A stretch of DNA of 64,000 nt from Komagataeibacter rhaeticus (GTDB lineage Bacteria; Pseudomonadota; Alphaproteobacteria; Acetobacterales; Acetobacteraceae), in the NCBI RefSeq assembly GCF_003207855.1, contig NZ_NKTZ01000004.1:124001-188000 (forward strand), read 5' to 3'. The position numbers and the translations under genes are program-made. A model generated the notes under the pieces. The model saw only the letters and a program-made list of their open reading frames with translations, searched no databases and was not told the DNA's origin. Positions 1-9,826 of the stretch are shown piece by piece (position 1 is the stretch's first letter; each line of letters begins with the position of its first letter).

Positions 1-144
1 GTGGGGCCTGCATCCCAGCAGGCGGTCCTGGAGCGGGTGCGCCCCACGCCATGGCTGGCGGTGGGGGCGGGCCTTGCCTTCGTGCTGCTGGTGTTCCTGA
101 TGGGCGGGCGACCGCCGGAGCCGTTCATCTACTTCCAGTTTTAA
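1..144 (+). CDS. MBOAT-family O-acyltransferase, C-terminal end only (5' truncated)
   Basis: The window opens inside a reading frame that reads through 47 codons to a TAA at 142-144. The visible part has one hydrophobic segment (about residues 20-36, rich in Leu, Val and Phe) and ends in PFIYFQF. That C-terminus is typical of membrane-bound O-acyltransferases of the AlgI type, which acetylate exopolysaccharides at the inner membrane. The catalytic His lies upstream of the window, so substrate and exact subfamily cannot be judged. A composite palindromic repeat follows the stop within 40 bp. Family assignment rests on the C-terminal signature alone. Confidence 0.6.
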   Translation: MGPASQQAVLERVRPTPWLAVGAGLAFVLLVFLMGGRPPEPFIYFQF

Positions 145-180
145 GAACCTGTTCCAGATAACGGACTGATAAGAATGCAA

Positions 181-255
181 AAGTTTCTGGGTGCCGCCTT
201 TCTTCAAAAAGGCGGCGTCCTCTGAAGCTTTTTGAAAAAGATTTCACCACAAACC
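181..255. repeat. Composite palindromic intergenic repeat, copy A
   Basis: Two stem-loops lie side by side: a GCCGCC/GGCGGC arm (about 193-216) and a GAAGCTTTTT/AAAAAG arm (about 224-245). They are framed by AAGTTTCTGG on the left and a weak complement on the right. It is one of eight related copies in the window and has the same orientation as the copy at 42689. It lies 3' of the MBOAT gene and upstream of rarA. The second arm is degenerate here. Confidence 0.75.
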
Positions 256-392
256 CCATTATCATTTGCGGGCCGTTTTACAGACAGTCTTCAGGCATGC
301 AGCGGCGTTACGGCGTGTATTGTACCCGCAGGGCTGGTATTGGGATGTGATGCATCCCAACTAACAGTACGATATGGCACAGGCAGGAGCAC

Positions 393-1784
393 ATGGCAGG
401 CAGGCGCGACAGCATGGATGATGGCCCGGCGGACCTGTTTGGCGCGCCGCCCCCCCAGCCGCATGCGGGCCGGGGGCCGGTGCCCTATCCCGCTGCCCCG
501 CGTGCGGCCCCCGCGCGCACCCAGCCGCTGGCCGACCGCCTGCGCCCGGCCACGCTGGATGACGTGGTGGGGCAGGACCATCTGCTCGGGCCGCAGGGCA
601 GCCTGCGGCAGATGCTGGCGCGTGGCTCGCTGGCCAGCCTGATCCTGTGGGGCGGACCCGGTGTCGGCAAGACCACGATTGCGCGCCTGCTGGCCGATGC
701 GGCGGGACTGCGTTTTGTCCAGCTTTCCGCCGTGTTCTCCGGTGTGGCCGATCTCAAGCGCGCGTTCGAGGATGCACGGCGCACCAGCGCGCAGGGGGGC
801 GGCACGTTACTGTTCGTGGATGAAATCCACCGCTTCAACCGCGCCCAGCAGGACGGCTTCCTGCCGGTGGTGGAGGATGGCACCGTGGTGCTGGTCGGCG
901 CCACGACCGAAAACCCGTCCTTCGCGCTTAACAGCGCGCTGCTTTCACGCTGCCAGGTACTGGTGCTGCACCGGCTGGATGATGCAGCCATGGAAAAACT
1001 GCTGGAACGTGCGGAAGAAACCACTGGCACCGCCCTGCCACTGACACCCGAAGCCCGCGCCACCCTGCGCGCCATGGCCGATGGCGACGGGCGCTACCTG
1101 CTCAACATGGTCGAGCAGCTTCTTGCCCTGCCACCGCAGAAGGCACCGCTGGACCCCGCCGCCCTGTCTACCCTGCTCGCCCGCCGCGCGGCCCTGTATG
1201 ACAAGGACCGCGAGGAACATTACAACCTGATCTCGGCGCTGCATAAATCCATGCGCGGTTCCGACCCCGATGCGGCGCTGTACTGGTTTGCCCGCATGCT
1301 GGAAGGTGGCGAGGACCCGCGCTACATCGCCCGCAGGCTGACCCGCTTCGCCGCCGAGGACGTGGGCATGGCCGACCCGCACGCCCTGCCGCTTGCGGTC
1401 GCGGCGTGGGAGACGTTCGAGCGCCTGGGCTCGCCCGAGGGCGAACTGGCGCTGGCCCAGCTTGTGGTGCACCTGGCCGCGGCGCCGAAGTCCAACGCGG
1501 TGTACAAGGGCTACAACATGGCCCGCAGGGCGGCGCGTGCCACCGGCAGCCTGATGCCGCCCGCCCATATCCTCAACGCGCCCACCACGCTCATGAAGGA
1601 TATCGGCTACGGCAAGGGCTATGAATACGACCATGATGCGGAGGGCGGCATATCGGGCCAGAACTACTTCCCCGACGGCATGCGCCGCCCCAAACTCTAC
1701 CAGCCGACCGACCGGGGATATGAACGCGAAGTGGCGCGACGGCTGGACAGTTGGAACAGAGTGCGCGAAAGCCGTGGGTCATGA
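393..1784 (+). CDS. rarA: Replication-associated recombination protein A (AAA+ ATPase RarA/MgsA)
   Basis: The 463-residue protein has the clamp-loader-like AAA+ layout of RarA. Walker A (GGPGVGKTT) is at about 87-95, Walker B with DEIHRFN at about 139-149, sensor 1 (GATTENPSF) at about 168-176, then the helical lid and C-terminal tetramerisation domain. RarA acts at stalled replication forks and is a usual neighbour of RNA-modification genes. The start at 393 is chosen because AGGAG lies 6-7 bases upstream. An in-frame ATG at 414 is the alternative. About 40 N-terminal residues rich in Pro, Ala and Gly precede the domain and look disordered. The stop overlaps the next gene by 4 bp (ATGA), indicating translational coupling. 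Confidence 0.93.
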   Translation: MAGRRDSMDDGPADLFGAPPPQPHAGRGPVPYPAAPRAAPARTQPLADRLRPATLDDVVGQDHLLGPQGSLRQMLARGSLASLILWGGPGVGKTTIARLLADAAGLRFVQLSAVFSGVADLKRAFEDARRTSAQGGGTLLFVDEIHRFNRAQQDGFLPVVEDGTVVLVGATTENPSFALNSALLSRCQVLVLHRLDDAAMEKLLERAEETTGTALPLTPEARATLRAMADGDGRYLLNMVEQLLALPPQKAPLDPAALSTLLARRAALYDKDREEHYNLISALHKSMRGSDPDAALYWFARMLEGGEDPRYIARRLTRFAAEDVGMADPHALPLAVAAWETFERLGSPEGELALAQLVVHLAAAPKSNAVYKGYNMARRAARATGSLMPPAHILNAPTTLMKDIGYGKGYEYDHDAEGGISGQNYFPDGMRRPKLYQPTDRGYEREVARRLDSWNRVRESRGS

Positions 1785-2758
1785 GTGTTGTGACCCTTAC
1801 CGTCAGCGATGACGAAGCCGATATCCGCCTCGACCGCTGGTTCCGCAGGCATTACCCCCACCTGACCCAGGGCGCGCTGCAGAAGCTGTGCCGCACGGGA
1901 CAGGTGCGCGTGGATGGCAGGCGCGCCACCGCCGCCACCCGGCTGGAGCCGGGGCAGGCGGTGCGCGTGCCGCCCATTCCCAATGCCAGCCGCCCGCCGC
2001 CGCTGGCGGTCAAGCCGCTGGACGCGCGGCAGGTGCGCGAGATCAATCAGATGGTCATCTACCGCGATGACCATGTGATCGTGCTCAACAAGCCCGCAGG
2101 CATTGCGGTGCAGGGCGGGCCGGGTATTACGCACCATATCGACGCGCTGCTCGATGGCCTGCGTGACAGCCCCGATGACCCGCGCCCGCGCCTTGTCCAC
2201 CGGATCGACCGCGATACGTCGGGCCTGCTGCTGGTTGCCCGCACGCCCGGCGTTGCGGCAAAGCTTGCGGCGGCTTTCCGTGGGCGCGACGTGCACAAGG
2301 TGTACTGGGCCGTGGTGGTGGGCCGCCCCAGCCCGGCCACGGGCATCATTGACCAGCCGCTGACCAGACTGGGCGCCGGTGCCGGTGCAATCAGCGTGGT
2401 GGCCGAGCGGGGCGACGCGGATGCGGTGCATGCCCTGTCGGAATACGAGGTGCTGGATGCGGCGGCGCGCAAGATGTCATGGCTTGCCCTCTCGCCCCTG
2501 ACCGGGCGCACCCACCAGCTGCGCGTGCATTGCGAGGCACTGGGCAACCCCATACTGGGCGACCCGAAATACGGGGGCGACGTGGCCCATGTCGCGGGCT
2601 TTGCCGACAGGCTGCACCTGCATGCGCGCAGGCTGGAACTGCCGCACCCCGCAGGCGGCACGCTGGTGGTGGAGGCCGACCTGCCGCCCCACATGCGCGA
2701 GACCTTCCGGCAGATCGGATTCGATACACCCGCAGCCAGGCCGCCCCGCCGCGCCTAG
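1781..2758 (+). CDS. rluC: RluA-family 23S rRNA pseudouridine synthase, RluC type
   Basis: The predicted 325-residue protein carries an N-terminal S4 RNA-binding domain (about 12-65) and a pseudouridine synthase catalytic domain (about 88-300). The active-site motif HRIDRDTSG is at about 140-148; the Asp after HRI is the catalytic residue of the family. RluC modifies 23S rRNA uridines 955, 2504 and 2580 in E. coli; the exact sites here are inferred. The start at 1781 overlaps the rarA stop as ATGA; an in-frame ATG at 1751 would intrude 34 bp into rarA and lacks support. A second, RluD-like family member lies at 24852-25823. Confidence 0.88.
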   Translation: MSVVTLTVSDDEADIRLDRWFRRHYPHLTQGALQKLCRTGQVRVDGRRATAATRLEPGQAVRVPPIPNASRPPPLAVKPLDARQVREINQMVIYRDDHVIVLNKPAGIAVQGGPGITHHIDALLDGLRDSPDDPRPRLVHRIDRDTSGLLLVARTPGVAAKLAAAFRGRDVHKVYWAVVVGRPSPATGIIDQPLTRLGAGAGAISVVAERGDADAVHALSEYEVLDAAARKMSWLALSPLTGRTHQLRVHCEALGNPILGDPKYGGDVAHVAGFADRLHLHARRLELPHPAGGTLVVEADLPPHMRETFRQIGFDTPAARPPRRA

Positions 2759-2791
2759 GACCCGGCCCCATGCTACAGGACAGGAACTGAA

Positions 2792-5278
2792 ATGGCACAG
2801 AACGGAAATGCACGGCGGATACTCCTGGGTTCCGTCGCCGCACTGGTGGTCGTGGCGGGTGCGGGCGGGCTTGCGGTCCGCTCCATGCTCGACCCGGACA
2901 GCCTGCGCACCAGGGTCATTGCCGCGATCGAGAAACAGACCGGCCGCCAGGTGCGGCTGGGCGCGCTGGATATCCATATCCTGCCCGCTCCGTCGCTGTC
3001 CGTGCGCGACGTGGGGCTGTCGGACATGGCGGGTGGCGCCTATTCGGACATGCTGACGGCAGAACAGCTACAGGCCAGCATTGGCATCATGGGGCTGCTG
3101 CATCATGAACTGCGGCTGGAAGATGTGCGCCTGACCCACCCGGTCCTGCACCTTGAGCGCACGGAAGCGGGGGAGGCCAACTGGCGCCTTTCCCCCACCG
3201 GCGCGCAGGCGACCGCAAGGCCGGATGCAGCGGCCACGCAGGCGGCATCCGAGTGGAAGGTGCAGGTGGGCAGCGTGCGCGTGAGCAATGCCGACCTGGA
3301 CTGGGATGATCGCTTGTCCGGCAGCAGGGGCAAGGTGGTGCTGGACCATATCAACCTGTCCGGTGTGGACGGGGTGCAGCCGCAGCTTGATGTGGCGGGG
3401 CATGGCGGCGGCGGCAGCTTTACGCTTTCGGGCCATACGGGGGCGATCAACCTTGCCTCTACCGCGCGTTCTGGCTGGCCGGTGGCGCTGAAGGCGGCCT
3501 TCCAGTCCGGTGGGCAGCCGGCGGGGCAGCTTGCGGTGGATGGCACCATTGCCGACCCGGACCACATGAAGGGCTACAACGTCACGCTGGATGGCAATGT
3601 GGCCAGCCTGAAAGCTGTCGAGTCGCTGCTGCCAGGGCGTAGCCTGCCCGATGTGCGCCGCCTGTCGTTCAGGGCGAATGTGGTGGATGGCAGTGCGGCG
3701 GGCAGCGCGGGCAGCACGCCGCTTCTGAACATGCTGCATCTTGATACCGGGGCGGTGGATGCGGGGCCGTACCTGTCGGGGCTGACCTTGCAGGGACTCT
3801 CGATCGATGCGCCGGGACCGAAGGATGCGGTGAGTATCCGCAGCCAGGGCCAGTGGCAGGGGCAGGGGCTGAAACTGTCCGGCACGCTGGGGTCGCTCCA
3901 GCAGGTGGATGCCGCCGTGACTTCCCGTCTGGCCGACCCGCTGCCGCTCTCGCTTGACCTGTCGGGCGATGCGGGTTCGCTGCGGGTGGCGGGCACGCTG
4001 GGGGGCGGCCATGCGGTGGTGAACGTGGATGCCTCCGCCGGGACGCTGACGCTGCCCGGTGGCGGGGTGATCGACCACCTTGCGGCTTCCACCCATCTGG
4101 TCAGCGAGGATAATGGCGCGCATTTCCAGCTTTCGGACATCATGGTCAAGAGCACGCAGGTCTCGCTCAAGGGCGCGCTGGACCTGTCCATGCATGGGGG
4201 GAGCGGTGGCGTGCCGCTGGTCAGTGGCGCGCTGGATGCAGGCTGGCTGAATGCTGATGCCCTGATGGGCGCCACCACCACCGCCAGGGCCGATGCGAAA
4301 GGCGTGACCGCCCCGCAGGCCGGCGGCAATGACGACACGCTGCCCTTCGACCGGCTGCGCAAGCTGGATGCGGATCTGCGCCTGAGCGCTGACCAGATGG
4401 AATTCGAGGGCGATGAGTATCACAACGCCCTGACCCATATCAGCCTGCGAGGGGGCAGGCTTGTGGTTGACCCGCTACAGGCGCAGGGCACCGGGCGCAG
4501 CGTGTCGGGCCAGTTCGTGGTGGATGCATCGGCCAGCGTGCCCACCGTTTCGGGCACGATCGGCACGCTGGTGCTGCCTGCCGCGTGGGTGGAAAGCAGG
4601 GCCGGCCTGTCCGGTCTGGTGCAGGGCGCGCTGCAGGTTGTCGGCACGGTCCATACGCAGGGCACGACGCGCACGGAACTGCGTAACGGCATGACCGGGC
4701 ATATGGGCGTGTCCATGGTCAACGGCACGATCAGTGGCAGCGCGCTGGGTGAAATGCTGGGCGATGCGGCGCGTGGCACGCTGGGTTCCGGCCCCATTCC
4801 GCTGCGCTGCTTTGGCATTCACATGTCCATGGCGGGGGGGCAGGCCAATGTGGATACCATCGGCATGCAGACCAGCGCGCTGACCGTGACCGGGCATGGC
4901 AGCGTGGGCATGGTCTCGCAGGCGCTGGACCTGCACCTTGTGCCGCAGGTCATGATCAGTGGCACGGGGGCCAGCGTGCCGCTGCGCGTGGGTGGCACGC
5001 TGGCGGCACCCCGCCCCAAGATGGATGCGGGGTCGGACGGGCGGTATGCCATCGGGCTGCTGCTGGGTGGCTCGGGCAGCACTGCCGTGGCCGATCCGTG
5101 CCCGGCAGCCCTCAAGGCCGCGCGTGAGGGGCAGGCCGGTCCCCAGCCTGCCGCTGCGGCTCCGGCTGCGGACAGCGCCAAGAACGCGGATGTCAACAAA
5201 CTGGTGGAAAAGGCCAAGGCTTCACCTGACGTGAAGAAGGTGGGCAACCTGCTCAAGGGTCTGGGAATCCTGAAATGA
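2792..5278 (+). CDS. AsmA-family envelope protein
   Basis: The 828-residue protein has one N-terminal transmembrane/signal anchor (about 10-28). An AsmA N-terminal module follows (PDSLRTRVIAAIEKQTGRQV, then GxxDIHILPAPSLSVRDVGL), then long beta-rich repeats and a conserved AsmA C-terminal region with ALxVTGxGSV (about 686-700). AsmA-like proteins are anchored in the inner membrane with a large periplasmic body and are implicated in lipid transport to the outer membrane. The last 60 residues are Ala/Pro/Lys-rich. AGGAAC precedes the start. It sits 33 bp after rluC, and its stop overlaps the ATP12 gene (ATGA), so the block from rarA to 6039 is probably co-transcribed. Confidence 0.85.
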   Translation: MAQNGNARRILLGSVAALVVVAGAGGLAVRSMLDPDSLRTRVIAAIEKQTGRQVRLGALDIHILPAPSLSVRDVGLSDMAGGAYSDMLTAEQLQASIGIMGLLHHELRLEDVRLTHPVLHLERTEAGEANWRLSPTGAQATARPDAAATQAASEWKVQVGSVRVSNADLDWDDRLSGSRGKVVLDHINLSGVDGVQPQLDVAGHGGGGSFTLSGHTGAINLASTARSGWPVALKAAFQSGGQPAGQLAVDGTIADPDHMKGYNVTLDGNVASLKAVESLLPGRSLPDVRRLSFRANVVDGSAAGSAGSTPLLNMLHLDTGAVDAGPYLSGLTLQGLSIDAPGPKDAVSIRSQGQWQGQGLKLSGTLGSLQQVDAAVTSRLADPLPLSLDLSGDAGSLRVAGTLGGGHAVVNVDASAGTLTLPGGGVIDHLAASTHLVSEDNGAHFQLSDIMVKSTQVSLKGALDLSMHGGSGGVPLVSGALDAGWLNADALMGATTTARADAKGVTAPQAGGNDDTLPFDRLRKLDADLRLSADQMEFEGDEYHNALTHISLRGGRLVVDPLQAQGTGRSVSGQFVVDASASVPTVSGTIGTLVLPAAWVESRAGLSGLVQGALQVVGTVHTQGTTRTELRNGMTGHMGVSMVNGTISGSALGEMLGDAARGTLGSGPIPLRCFGIHMSMAGGQANVDTIGMQTSALTVTGHGSVGMVSQALDLHLVPQVMISGTGASVPLRVGGTLAAPRPKMDAGSDGRYAIGLLLGGSGSTAVADPCPAALKAAREGQAGPQPAAAAPAADSAKNADVNKLVEKAKASPDVKKVGNLLKGLGILK

Positions 5279-6039
5279 TGAAGGACGGCGTGCGGCCCCC
5301 TGCGGCCCAGATTCCTGGCCTGCGCAAACGCTTCTGGACGCAGGCCCGTGTTACCCCCGTGGCAGGGGGCGGTTTTGGCGTGGAACTGGATGGCCGGGGC
5401 ATCCGCCTGCCCGGCGGCACGGCGCTGGTGGTGCACTCCGCAGCGCTGGCCGATGCCATTGCGGCGGAATGGGCACGGGCTGGTGGGGAAAAAGGCGGGA
5501 ATTTCACTCCTGACGACCTGCCCATGACCCGCATTGCTGGCACCATGATCGAGCGTGTGGCCCCTGACCCGGCAGCGCAGGTGACGGCACTTTTGCAATA
5601 TGTGGATGGGGAACTGCTGTGCTACCGCGCCGATTATCCCGCCCAGCTCCGCACCCGCCAGCATGAGCAGTGGGACCCGCAGCTTGCATGGCTGCGTGCG
5701 CGCCATGGCATTGACATGGCGGTGACCACGGGTGTCATGCCGCTTGCGCAGCCAGCGGGCGTGCATGCGGCCTGGCGCGCCATTGTGGACGCACAGGACA
5801 ACGCGACGCTTGCGGCGCTGGGTGTGATGGTGCCCGCCATGAAAAGCATCGTGCTGGGGCTTGCGGTGGTAACGGGCGCGCTGTCGGCGGCAAAGGCCGC
5901 GGAAATTGCCACGGTGGATGAACGCACCCAGATGGACATATGGGGCCGTGACGCCAGACAGGTGGCAGCGCTTGAGGTGCTGGCAGCGGAGGTGGCGGAT
6001 GCCGCCCGCTTCCTGCAATTGTGCCACGCGGCAGACTGA
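5275..6039 (+). CDS. ATP12-family chaperone for F1-ATPase assembly
   Basis: The 254-residue protein shows the ATP12 family pattern: KRFW near the N-terminus (about 19-22), DGRGIRLPGG (about 41-50), a DLPMTR-x-AGTxIERV block (about 81-95), then LLCYRAD and QxxxWDPQLAW (about 114-142). ATP12 binds the F1 alpha subunit during ATP synthase assembly in mitochondria and alphaproteobacteria. The start codon overlaps the preceding stop; a second ATG follows immediately at 5278. The gene ends 155 bp before the convergent ispDF, with a palindromic repeat and a bidirectional terminator between. Confidence 0.88.
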   Translation: MMKDGVRPPAAQIPGLRKRFWTQARVTPVAGGGFGVELDGRGIRLPGGTALVVHSAALADAIAAEWARAGGEKGGNFTPDDLPMTRIAGTMIERVAPDPAAQVTALLQYVDGELLCYRADYPAQLRTRQHEQWDPQLAWLRARHGIDMAVTTGVMPLAQPAGVHAAWRAIVDAQDNATLAALGVMVPAMKSIVLGLAVVTGALSAAKAAEIATVDERTQMDIWGRDARQVAALEVLAAEVADAARFLQLCHAAD

Positions 6040-6050
6040 TAAACTGAACA

Positions 6051-6130
6051 GAAGTTTTTGGTGAAGCTTTTTTCAAAAAGCTTCAGAGAACGCTGTCTTT
6101 TTGAAAAAAGGCAGCGCCCGGAAACTTCTT
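6051..6130. repeat. Composite palindromic intergenic repeat, copy B
   Basis: This is a well-preserved copy. An outer GAAGTTT/AAACTTC pair encloses two hairpins, TGAAGCTTTTTTCAAAAAGC (6062 onward) and CGCTGTC...GGCAGCG (about 6091-6116). It begins 12 bp after the ATP12 stop and lies between convergent genes. The flanks extend the palindrome (TGAACAGAAG versus CTTCTTTCAG). Confidence 0.85.
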
Positions 6131-6144
6131 TCAGTCTGCACAAC

Positions 6145-6179
6145 AAAAAACGGCCCGGTATCACACCGGGCCGTTTTTT
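6145..6179. terminator. Bidirectional rho-independent terminator between ATP12 gene and ispDF
   Basis: A perfect inverted repeat, A6-CGGCCCGGT / ACCGGGCCG-T6, with a 5-nt loop gives a GC stem with a U tract whichever way it is read. It serves both the plus-strand ATP12 transcript and the minus-strand ispDF transcript, whose stop is 15 bp away. Confidence 0.9.
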
Positions 6180-6194
6180 GTAGCGATGCACCGA

Positions 6195-7367
6195 TCAGGG
6201 CACCAGAACCGTGGCGCTGGCCAGGCAGGCAATGCCTTCCTCGCGCCCGGTAAAGCCAAGGCGCTCGGACGTGGTGGCCTTGACCGAGATGCGGTCCACA
6301 TCAACCCTGAGCAGTTCGGCCAGGCGCGCGCGCATTGCTTCGGAATGCGGGCCGATCTTGGGGCGCTCGCAGATCAGCGTCACATCGGCATTGACCAGCA
6401 TGCCGCCGCGCTGGCGGATGCGCTCGCCCGCATGGATCAGGAAGCGCGCGCTGTCGGCATCCTTCCATTCATTCTGGCTGGGCGGGAAGTGGCGGCCGAT
6501 GTCGCCTTCGGCCAGCGCGCCATAAATGGCGTCGCACAGCGCATGGATGCCTACATCCGCATCCGAATGGCCGGCCAGGCCGCGCGTGTGGGGCACGTTG
6601 ATGCCGCACATGATCAGGGGCCGGTTCTCGGCAAAGGCATGCACGTCGTAGCCCGTGCCGGTGCGCGGCAGCAGGGTCGGGCCGATCAGGCGTTCCAGGC
6701 GCACCAGATCCTCCTTGTAGGTCAGTTTGATGTTGTCTTCCGAACCGGGAACGATGGCAACGTGGTGGCCCGCCTGCTCCAGCAGGGCGGCGTCATCGGT
6801 GGCATCGGCGGCCGCGGCCGCGCGGTGCAGGTCGCGCAGCAGGGCAAAGCGGAAGCCCTGTGGCGTCTGGGCGCGGAACAGGTCGGTGCGGGGCACGGTA
6901 TCGGTAATGATGCCGTCCTTCGCCCGCTTGATGGTGTCGGCCACCGGCACGGCGGGAATGACGCCCGGGTGCTGGCCCAGCGCTTCGATCACACCCTGCG
7001 TCACGCTGCCGGGCACATAGGGGCGCGCGCCATCGTGGATCAGCACCAGTTCGGGGCGGCTGCCTTCGGGCAGGCGGTCAAGGGCGTCCAGCCCCGCGCG
7101 CACGCTGGCCTGGCGCGTCTCGCCCCCGGGCACGACCGGCAGGACCGTGCAGCCCGGCGGCGTGAAGCCGTCCAGCGCAGGGGCCAGCAGGTCAGGGTCG
7201 CCCACCGGCTGGATGATGCCCACATGGGGGGCAAGGGCATCCGCCGCGTGGCGGATGACGGGCCGTCCGCCCAGCGTGACATACTGCTTGGCGACGGGAG
7301 TCGCGGTCTGGGCGCTGTACCGGCTGCCCTGGCCCGCGGCGAGAAGAATGGCTGCAACACGCATGAT
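6195..7367 (-). CDS. ispDF: Bifunctional IspD/IspF: MEP cytidylyltransferase and MEcPP synthase
   Basis: About 390 residues combine two enzymes of the non-mevalonate isoprenoid pathway. The N-terminal half is Isp[11 protein letters not shown] at the start binds CTP, and DGARP and ADTIK follow. The C-terminal 160 residues are Isp[10 protein letters not shown] and [12 protein letters not shown] supply the metal-binding Asp and His, and [15 protein letters not shown] the C-terminal signature. It makes CDP-ME from MEP and CTP, and later cyclises CDP-MEP to MEcPP. IspDF fusions are common in alphaproteobacteria. I chose the ATG giving [11 protein letters not shown]; an in-frame ATG at 7385 adds six residues and neither has a clear Shine-Dalgarno. 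It is divergent from the nifR3 operon across about 210 bp. Confidence 0.93.
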   Translation of the reverse strand: MMRVAAILLAAGQGSRYSAQTATPVAKQYVTLGGRPVIRHAADALAPHVGIIQPVGDPDLLAPALDGFTPPGCTVLPVVPGGETRQASVRAGLDALDRLPEGSRPELVLIHDGARPYVPGSVTQGVIEALGQHPGVIPAVPVADTIKRAKDGIITDTVPRTDLFRAQTPQGFRFALLRDLHRAAAAADATDDAALLEQAGHHVAIVPGSEDNIKLTYKEDLVRLERLIGPTLLPRTGTGYDVHAFAENRPLIMCGINVPHTRGLAGHSDADVGIHALCDAIYGALAEGDIGRHFPPSQNEWKDADSARFLIHAGERIRQRGGMLVNADVTLICERPKIGPHSEAMRARLAELLRVDVDRISVKATTSERLGFTGREEGIACLASATVLVP

Positions 7368-7595
7368 GCGGAGCAATGCGGCCATGTGGCCGCCGCGTCA
7401 AGCATTCTGCGTGTGGCGGATGGCATACACCTGTGTGGTAAAATGTTGCCCCAATGCACCGAACCTGATTGCACGCGGCGGCATGAGGGGGTATTCTGCC
7501 TAAATCATAAGCATTATTGGCATAGAAGTATCAGGAGCCGGCATGACCCCGCGCGCCGCGCGCGCGGTCGGGCCGCCGGCGGGGAAGCGGGGTCC

Positions 7596-8657
7596 ATGTC
7601 GTCTCAACTGCTGTCGCCTATCGACCTGGGGAACGGGGTCGTGCTGCGCGCGCCTGTCATCCTTGCGCCCATGGCCGGGGTGACGGACCTGCCGTTCCGC
7701 AGGCTGGCGCGCAGGCTGGGCGCGGGGCTGGTGGTTTCGGAAATGATTGCGTCATGGGCCATGGTGCGTGAGAACCAGACCACGCTGCGCATGGCCGAAG
7801 TGGCGGATGACGGCCCCAATTCCGTCCAGCTTGCGGGCTGTGACCCCGATGCGATGGGCCAGGCCGCCCGCATCGCGGTCGATCGCGGGGCGGACATCAT
7901 CGACATCAATTTCGGCTGCCCGGTCAAGAAGGTGGCGGTGGGCCAGCTTGCCGGTTCCGCGCTGATGCGTGACGAGGTACAGGCCGCCCGCCTGCTGGAA
8001 GGCGTGGTCCGTGCCGTTGACGTGCCGGTCACGCTGAAGATGCGCATGGGCTGGGACCACGAGCACCTCAATGCCCCCCGTCTGGCCCGTATTGCACAGG
8101 AATCGGGCATCCGCATGGTGACGGTGCATGGCCGCACCCGCCAGCAGTTCTATAACGGCACGGCGGACTGGTATTTCGTGCGCAAGGTGGTGGATGCGGT
8201 GGACCTGCCCGTCATCGTCAATGGCGATATCCTGACGGTGGAGGACGCCCGCGTGGCACTTGAGCGCTCGGGCGCGCGGGGGGTCATGATCGGGCGCGGC
8301 TGCTATGGCCGCCCGTGGTTCCTGGCGCAGGTGGCGCGCGCGCTGATGGATGGCGTGGCCGTGGCGGAACCCGGCCTTGCGGCGGAAAAGGCCATCGTGC
8401 TGGAGCATTACGGCATGATGATCGACCATTTTGGCGCCCATCCCGGCCTGCGGCTCGCGCGCAAGCATGTCTCGTGGTACTCCGCCGGCCTGCCGGATTC
8501 GGCCGGTTTCCGCGCCGCCGTGAACCGGGTCGATACGGTGGAGGCCGCCATCGGCATGATCCATGAATTCTATGACCGCCAGATCGCGGCGGGCAATGTG
8601 CGCGGGCCACGCCCCTCCACCGTGGAGGCGGAAAGGACCGCCGCACGGGCGGCATGA
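7596..8657 (+). CDS. dusB: tRNA-dihydrouridine synthase, DusB/NifR3 type
   Basis: The 353-residue FMN-dependent TIM-barrel enzyme reduces uridine to dihydrouridine in tRNA D loops. [12 protein letters not shown] (about 24-35) starts the barrel. NFGCPVKKV (about 108-116) holds the catalytic Cys, and [11 protein letters not shown] (about 177-187) and VNGDI (about 208-212) complete the flavin site. The start at 7596 follows GGGGAAG by 8 bases; the frame is open far upstream only because it runs antisense to ispDF. This is the classical nifR3 position, first gene of the ntr operon, and it overlaps ntrB by 4 bp (ATGA). Confidence 0.93.
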   Translation: MSSQLLSPIDLGNGVVLRAPVILAPMAGVTDLPFRRLARRLGAGLVVSEMIASWAMVRENQTTLRMAEVADDGPNSVQLAGCDPDAMGQAARIAVDRGADIIDINFGCPVKKVAVGQLAGSALMRDEVQAARLLEGVVRAVDVPVTLKMRMGWDHEHLNAPRLARIAQESGIRMVTVHGRTRQQFYNGTADWYFVRKVVDAVDLPVIVNGDILTVEDARVALERSGARGVMIGRGCYGRPWFLAQVARALMDGVAVAEPGLAAEKAIVLEHYGMMIDHFGAHPGLRLARKHVSWYSAGLPDSAGFRAAVNRVDTVEAAIGMIHEFYDRQIAAGNVRGPRPSTVEAERTAARAA

Positions 8658-9793
8658 ACGCAGGCCCGTCCCCTTCCGGCCACCCGCCCTGTACGCCCGC
8701 CAGCATAACGGGCAATGGCCGTGTCGTGCTCGATTCGCTGCCGCTGCCGGTCATGGTCGTGCGGGCGGATAACGCCATCGGTTATGTGAACAGTGCGGCG
8801 GAACCGTTTTTTGGCATGTCGCGCGCGCATCTGGTGCAGATGCGCCTGACCGATATCCTGCCCGGTGACAGCCCGCTCTTCATGCTCATGGAACAGGTGC
8901 GCGCGCAGGACCATACCGTAGTCGAGCATGAGGTGATGCTGGAAAGCCCGCGCCTGCGCCACGAGGGGGTGACGGTGCAGGGCGCGCCGGTGATGGAGGA
9001 ACCCGGTTCGGTCGTGCTGACGTTCCATGATTTCTCGGCCGTGCGCGTGCTGGACCGCCAGCTGACCTTCCGTTCCGCGGCCCGCAGCGTGGCAGGCATG
9101 GCGGCCATCCTGGCGCATGAGGTCAAGAACCCGCTTTCGGGCATACGGGGGGCGGCGCAGCTTCTGGAAACATCGGTGGGGGAATCCGACCGCGAGCTTG
9201 CGGTGCTGATCCAGGACGAGGTCAACCGCATCCGCGACCTGGTGGACCGGATGGACATGTTCAGCGACCGCCCGATCGAGCGCAGGCCGGTGAACATCCA
9301 CCGCGTGCTGGAGCATGTCCGCAGGCTGGCCCAGCAGGGGTTTGCCGCCGATATCCGCTTTGAGGAAATATACGACCCTTCGCTTCCGCCGGTATGGGGC
9401 AACCGCGACCAGCTGGTGCAGGTCCTGCTCAACCTGGTCAAGAACGCCGCCGAAGCGCTGGACACCCACCCCGAAGGGGGCGAACCCGCCCAGATCACGC
9501 TCACCACAAGCTACCGCCCCGGCATATGGGTTTCCACCGGCGGGGGCCAGCGCGTGCAATTGCCGCTGCTGGTTTCGGTGCGGGACAACGGGCCGGGCAT
9601 CCCCGAGAACATCCGCCCCCACCTGTTCGAGCCGTTCCTGACCACCAAGGCCACCGGCAGCGGGCTGGGGCTGGCGCTGGCGGGCAAGATCGTGGGAGAC
9701 CATGGCGGCGTGATCGAGGTGGAAAGCCGGCCCGGCCGGACCGAGGTCCTGCTGCACCTGCCTGTTGTTACTGAAGAACGGGGCGCGCCGTAA
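8654..9793 (+). CDS. ntrB: Nitrogen regulation sensor kinase/phosphatase NtrB
   Basis: This 379-residue soluble histidine kinase has an N-terminal PAS domain (about 22-125) and a DHp helix with the phospho-accepting His near 155 in [13 protein letters not shown]. The HATPase domain has N box [10 protein letters not shown] (about 258-267), G1 DNGPGIP and G2 GSGLGLA. NtrB phosphorylates or dephosphorylates NtrC depending on PII (GlnB) status. No membrane segment is seen. It is translationally coupled to dusB and lies 33 bp before ntrC. Confidence 0.94.
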   Translation: MNAGPSPSGHPPCTPASITGNGRVVLDSLPLPVMVVRADNAIGYVNSAAEPFFGMSRAHLVQMRLTDILPGDSPLFMLMEQVRAQDHTVVEHEVMLESPRLRHEGVTVQGAPVMEEPGSVVLTFHDFSAVRVLDRQLTFRSAARSVAGMAAILAHEVKNPLSGIRGAAQLLETSVGESDRELAVLIQDEVNRIRDLVDRMDMFSDRPIERRPVNIHRVLEHVRRLAQQGFAADIRFEEIYDPSLPPVWGNRDQLVQVLLNLVKNAAEALDTHPEGGEPAQITLTTSYRPGIWVSTGGGQRVQLPLLVSVRDNGPGIPENIRPHLFEPFLTTKATGSGLGLALAGKIVGDHGGVIEVESRPGRTEVLLHLPVVTEERGAP

Positions 9794-9826
9794 GGCCCCC
9801 GACCGGACCCGAGAGACCCATAGCGA

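Noticed and set aside
6186-7595. A long N-terminal extension of the dihydrouridine synthase frame.
   Set aside because: This part is antisense to ispDF. The family homology begins just after ATG 7596.
7543-7683. A small open frame of about 46 codons preceded by AGGAG, upstream of and overlapping dusB in another frame.
   Set aside because: Composition is Arg/Pro/Cys-rich like random GC-rich sequence, and it overlaps the dusB barrel start. A leader peptide cannot be excluded but is not supported.
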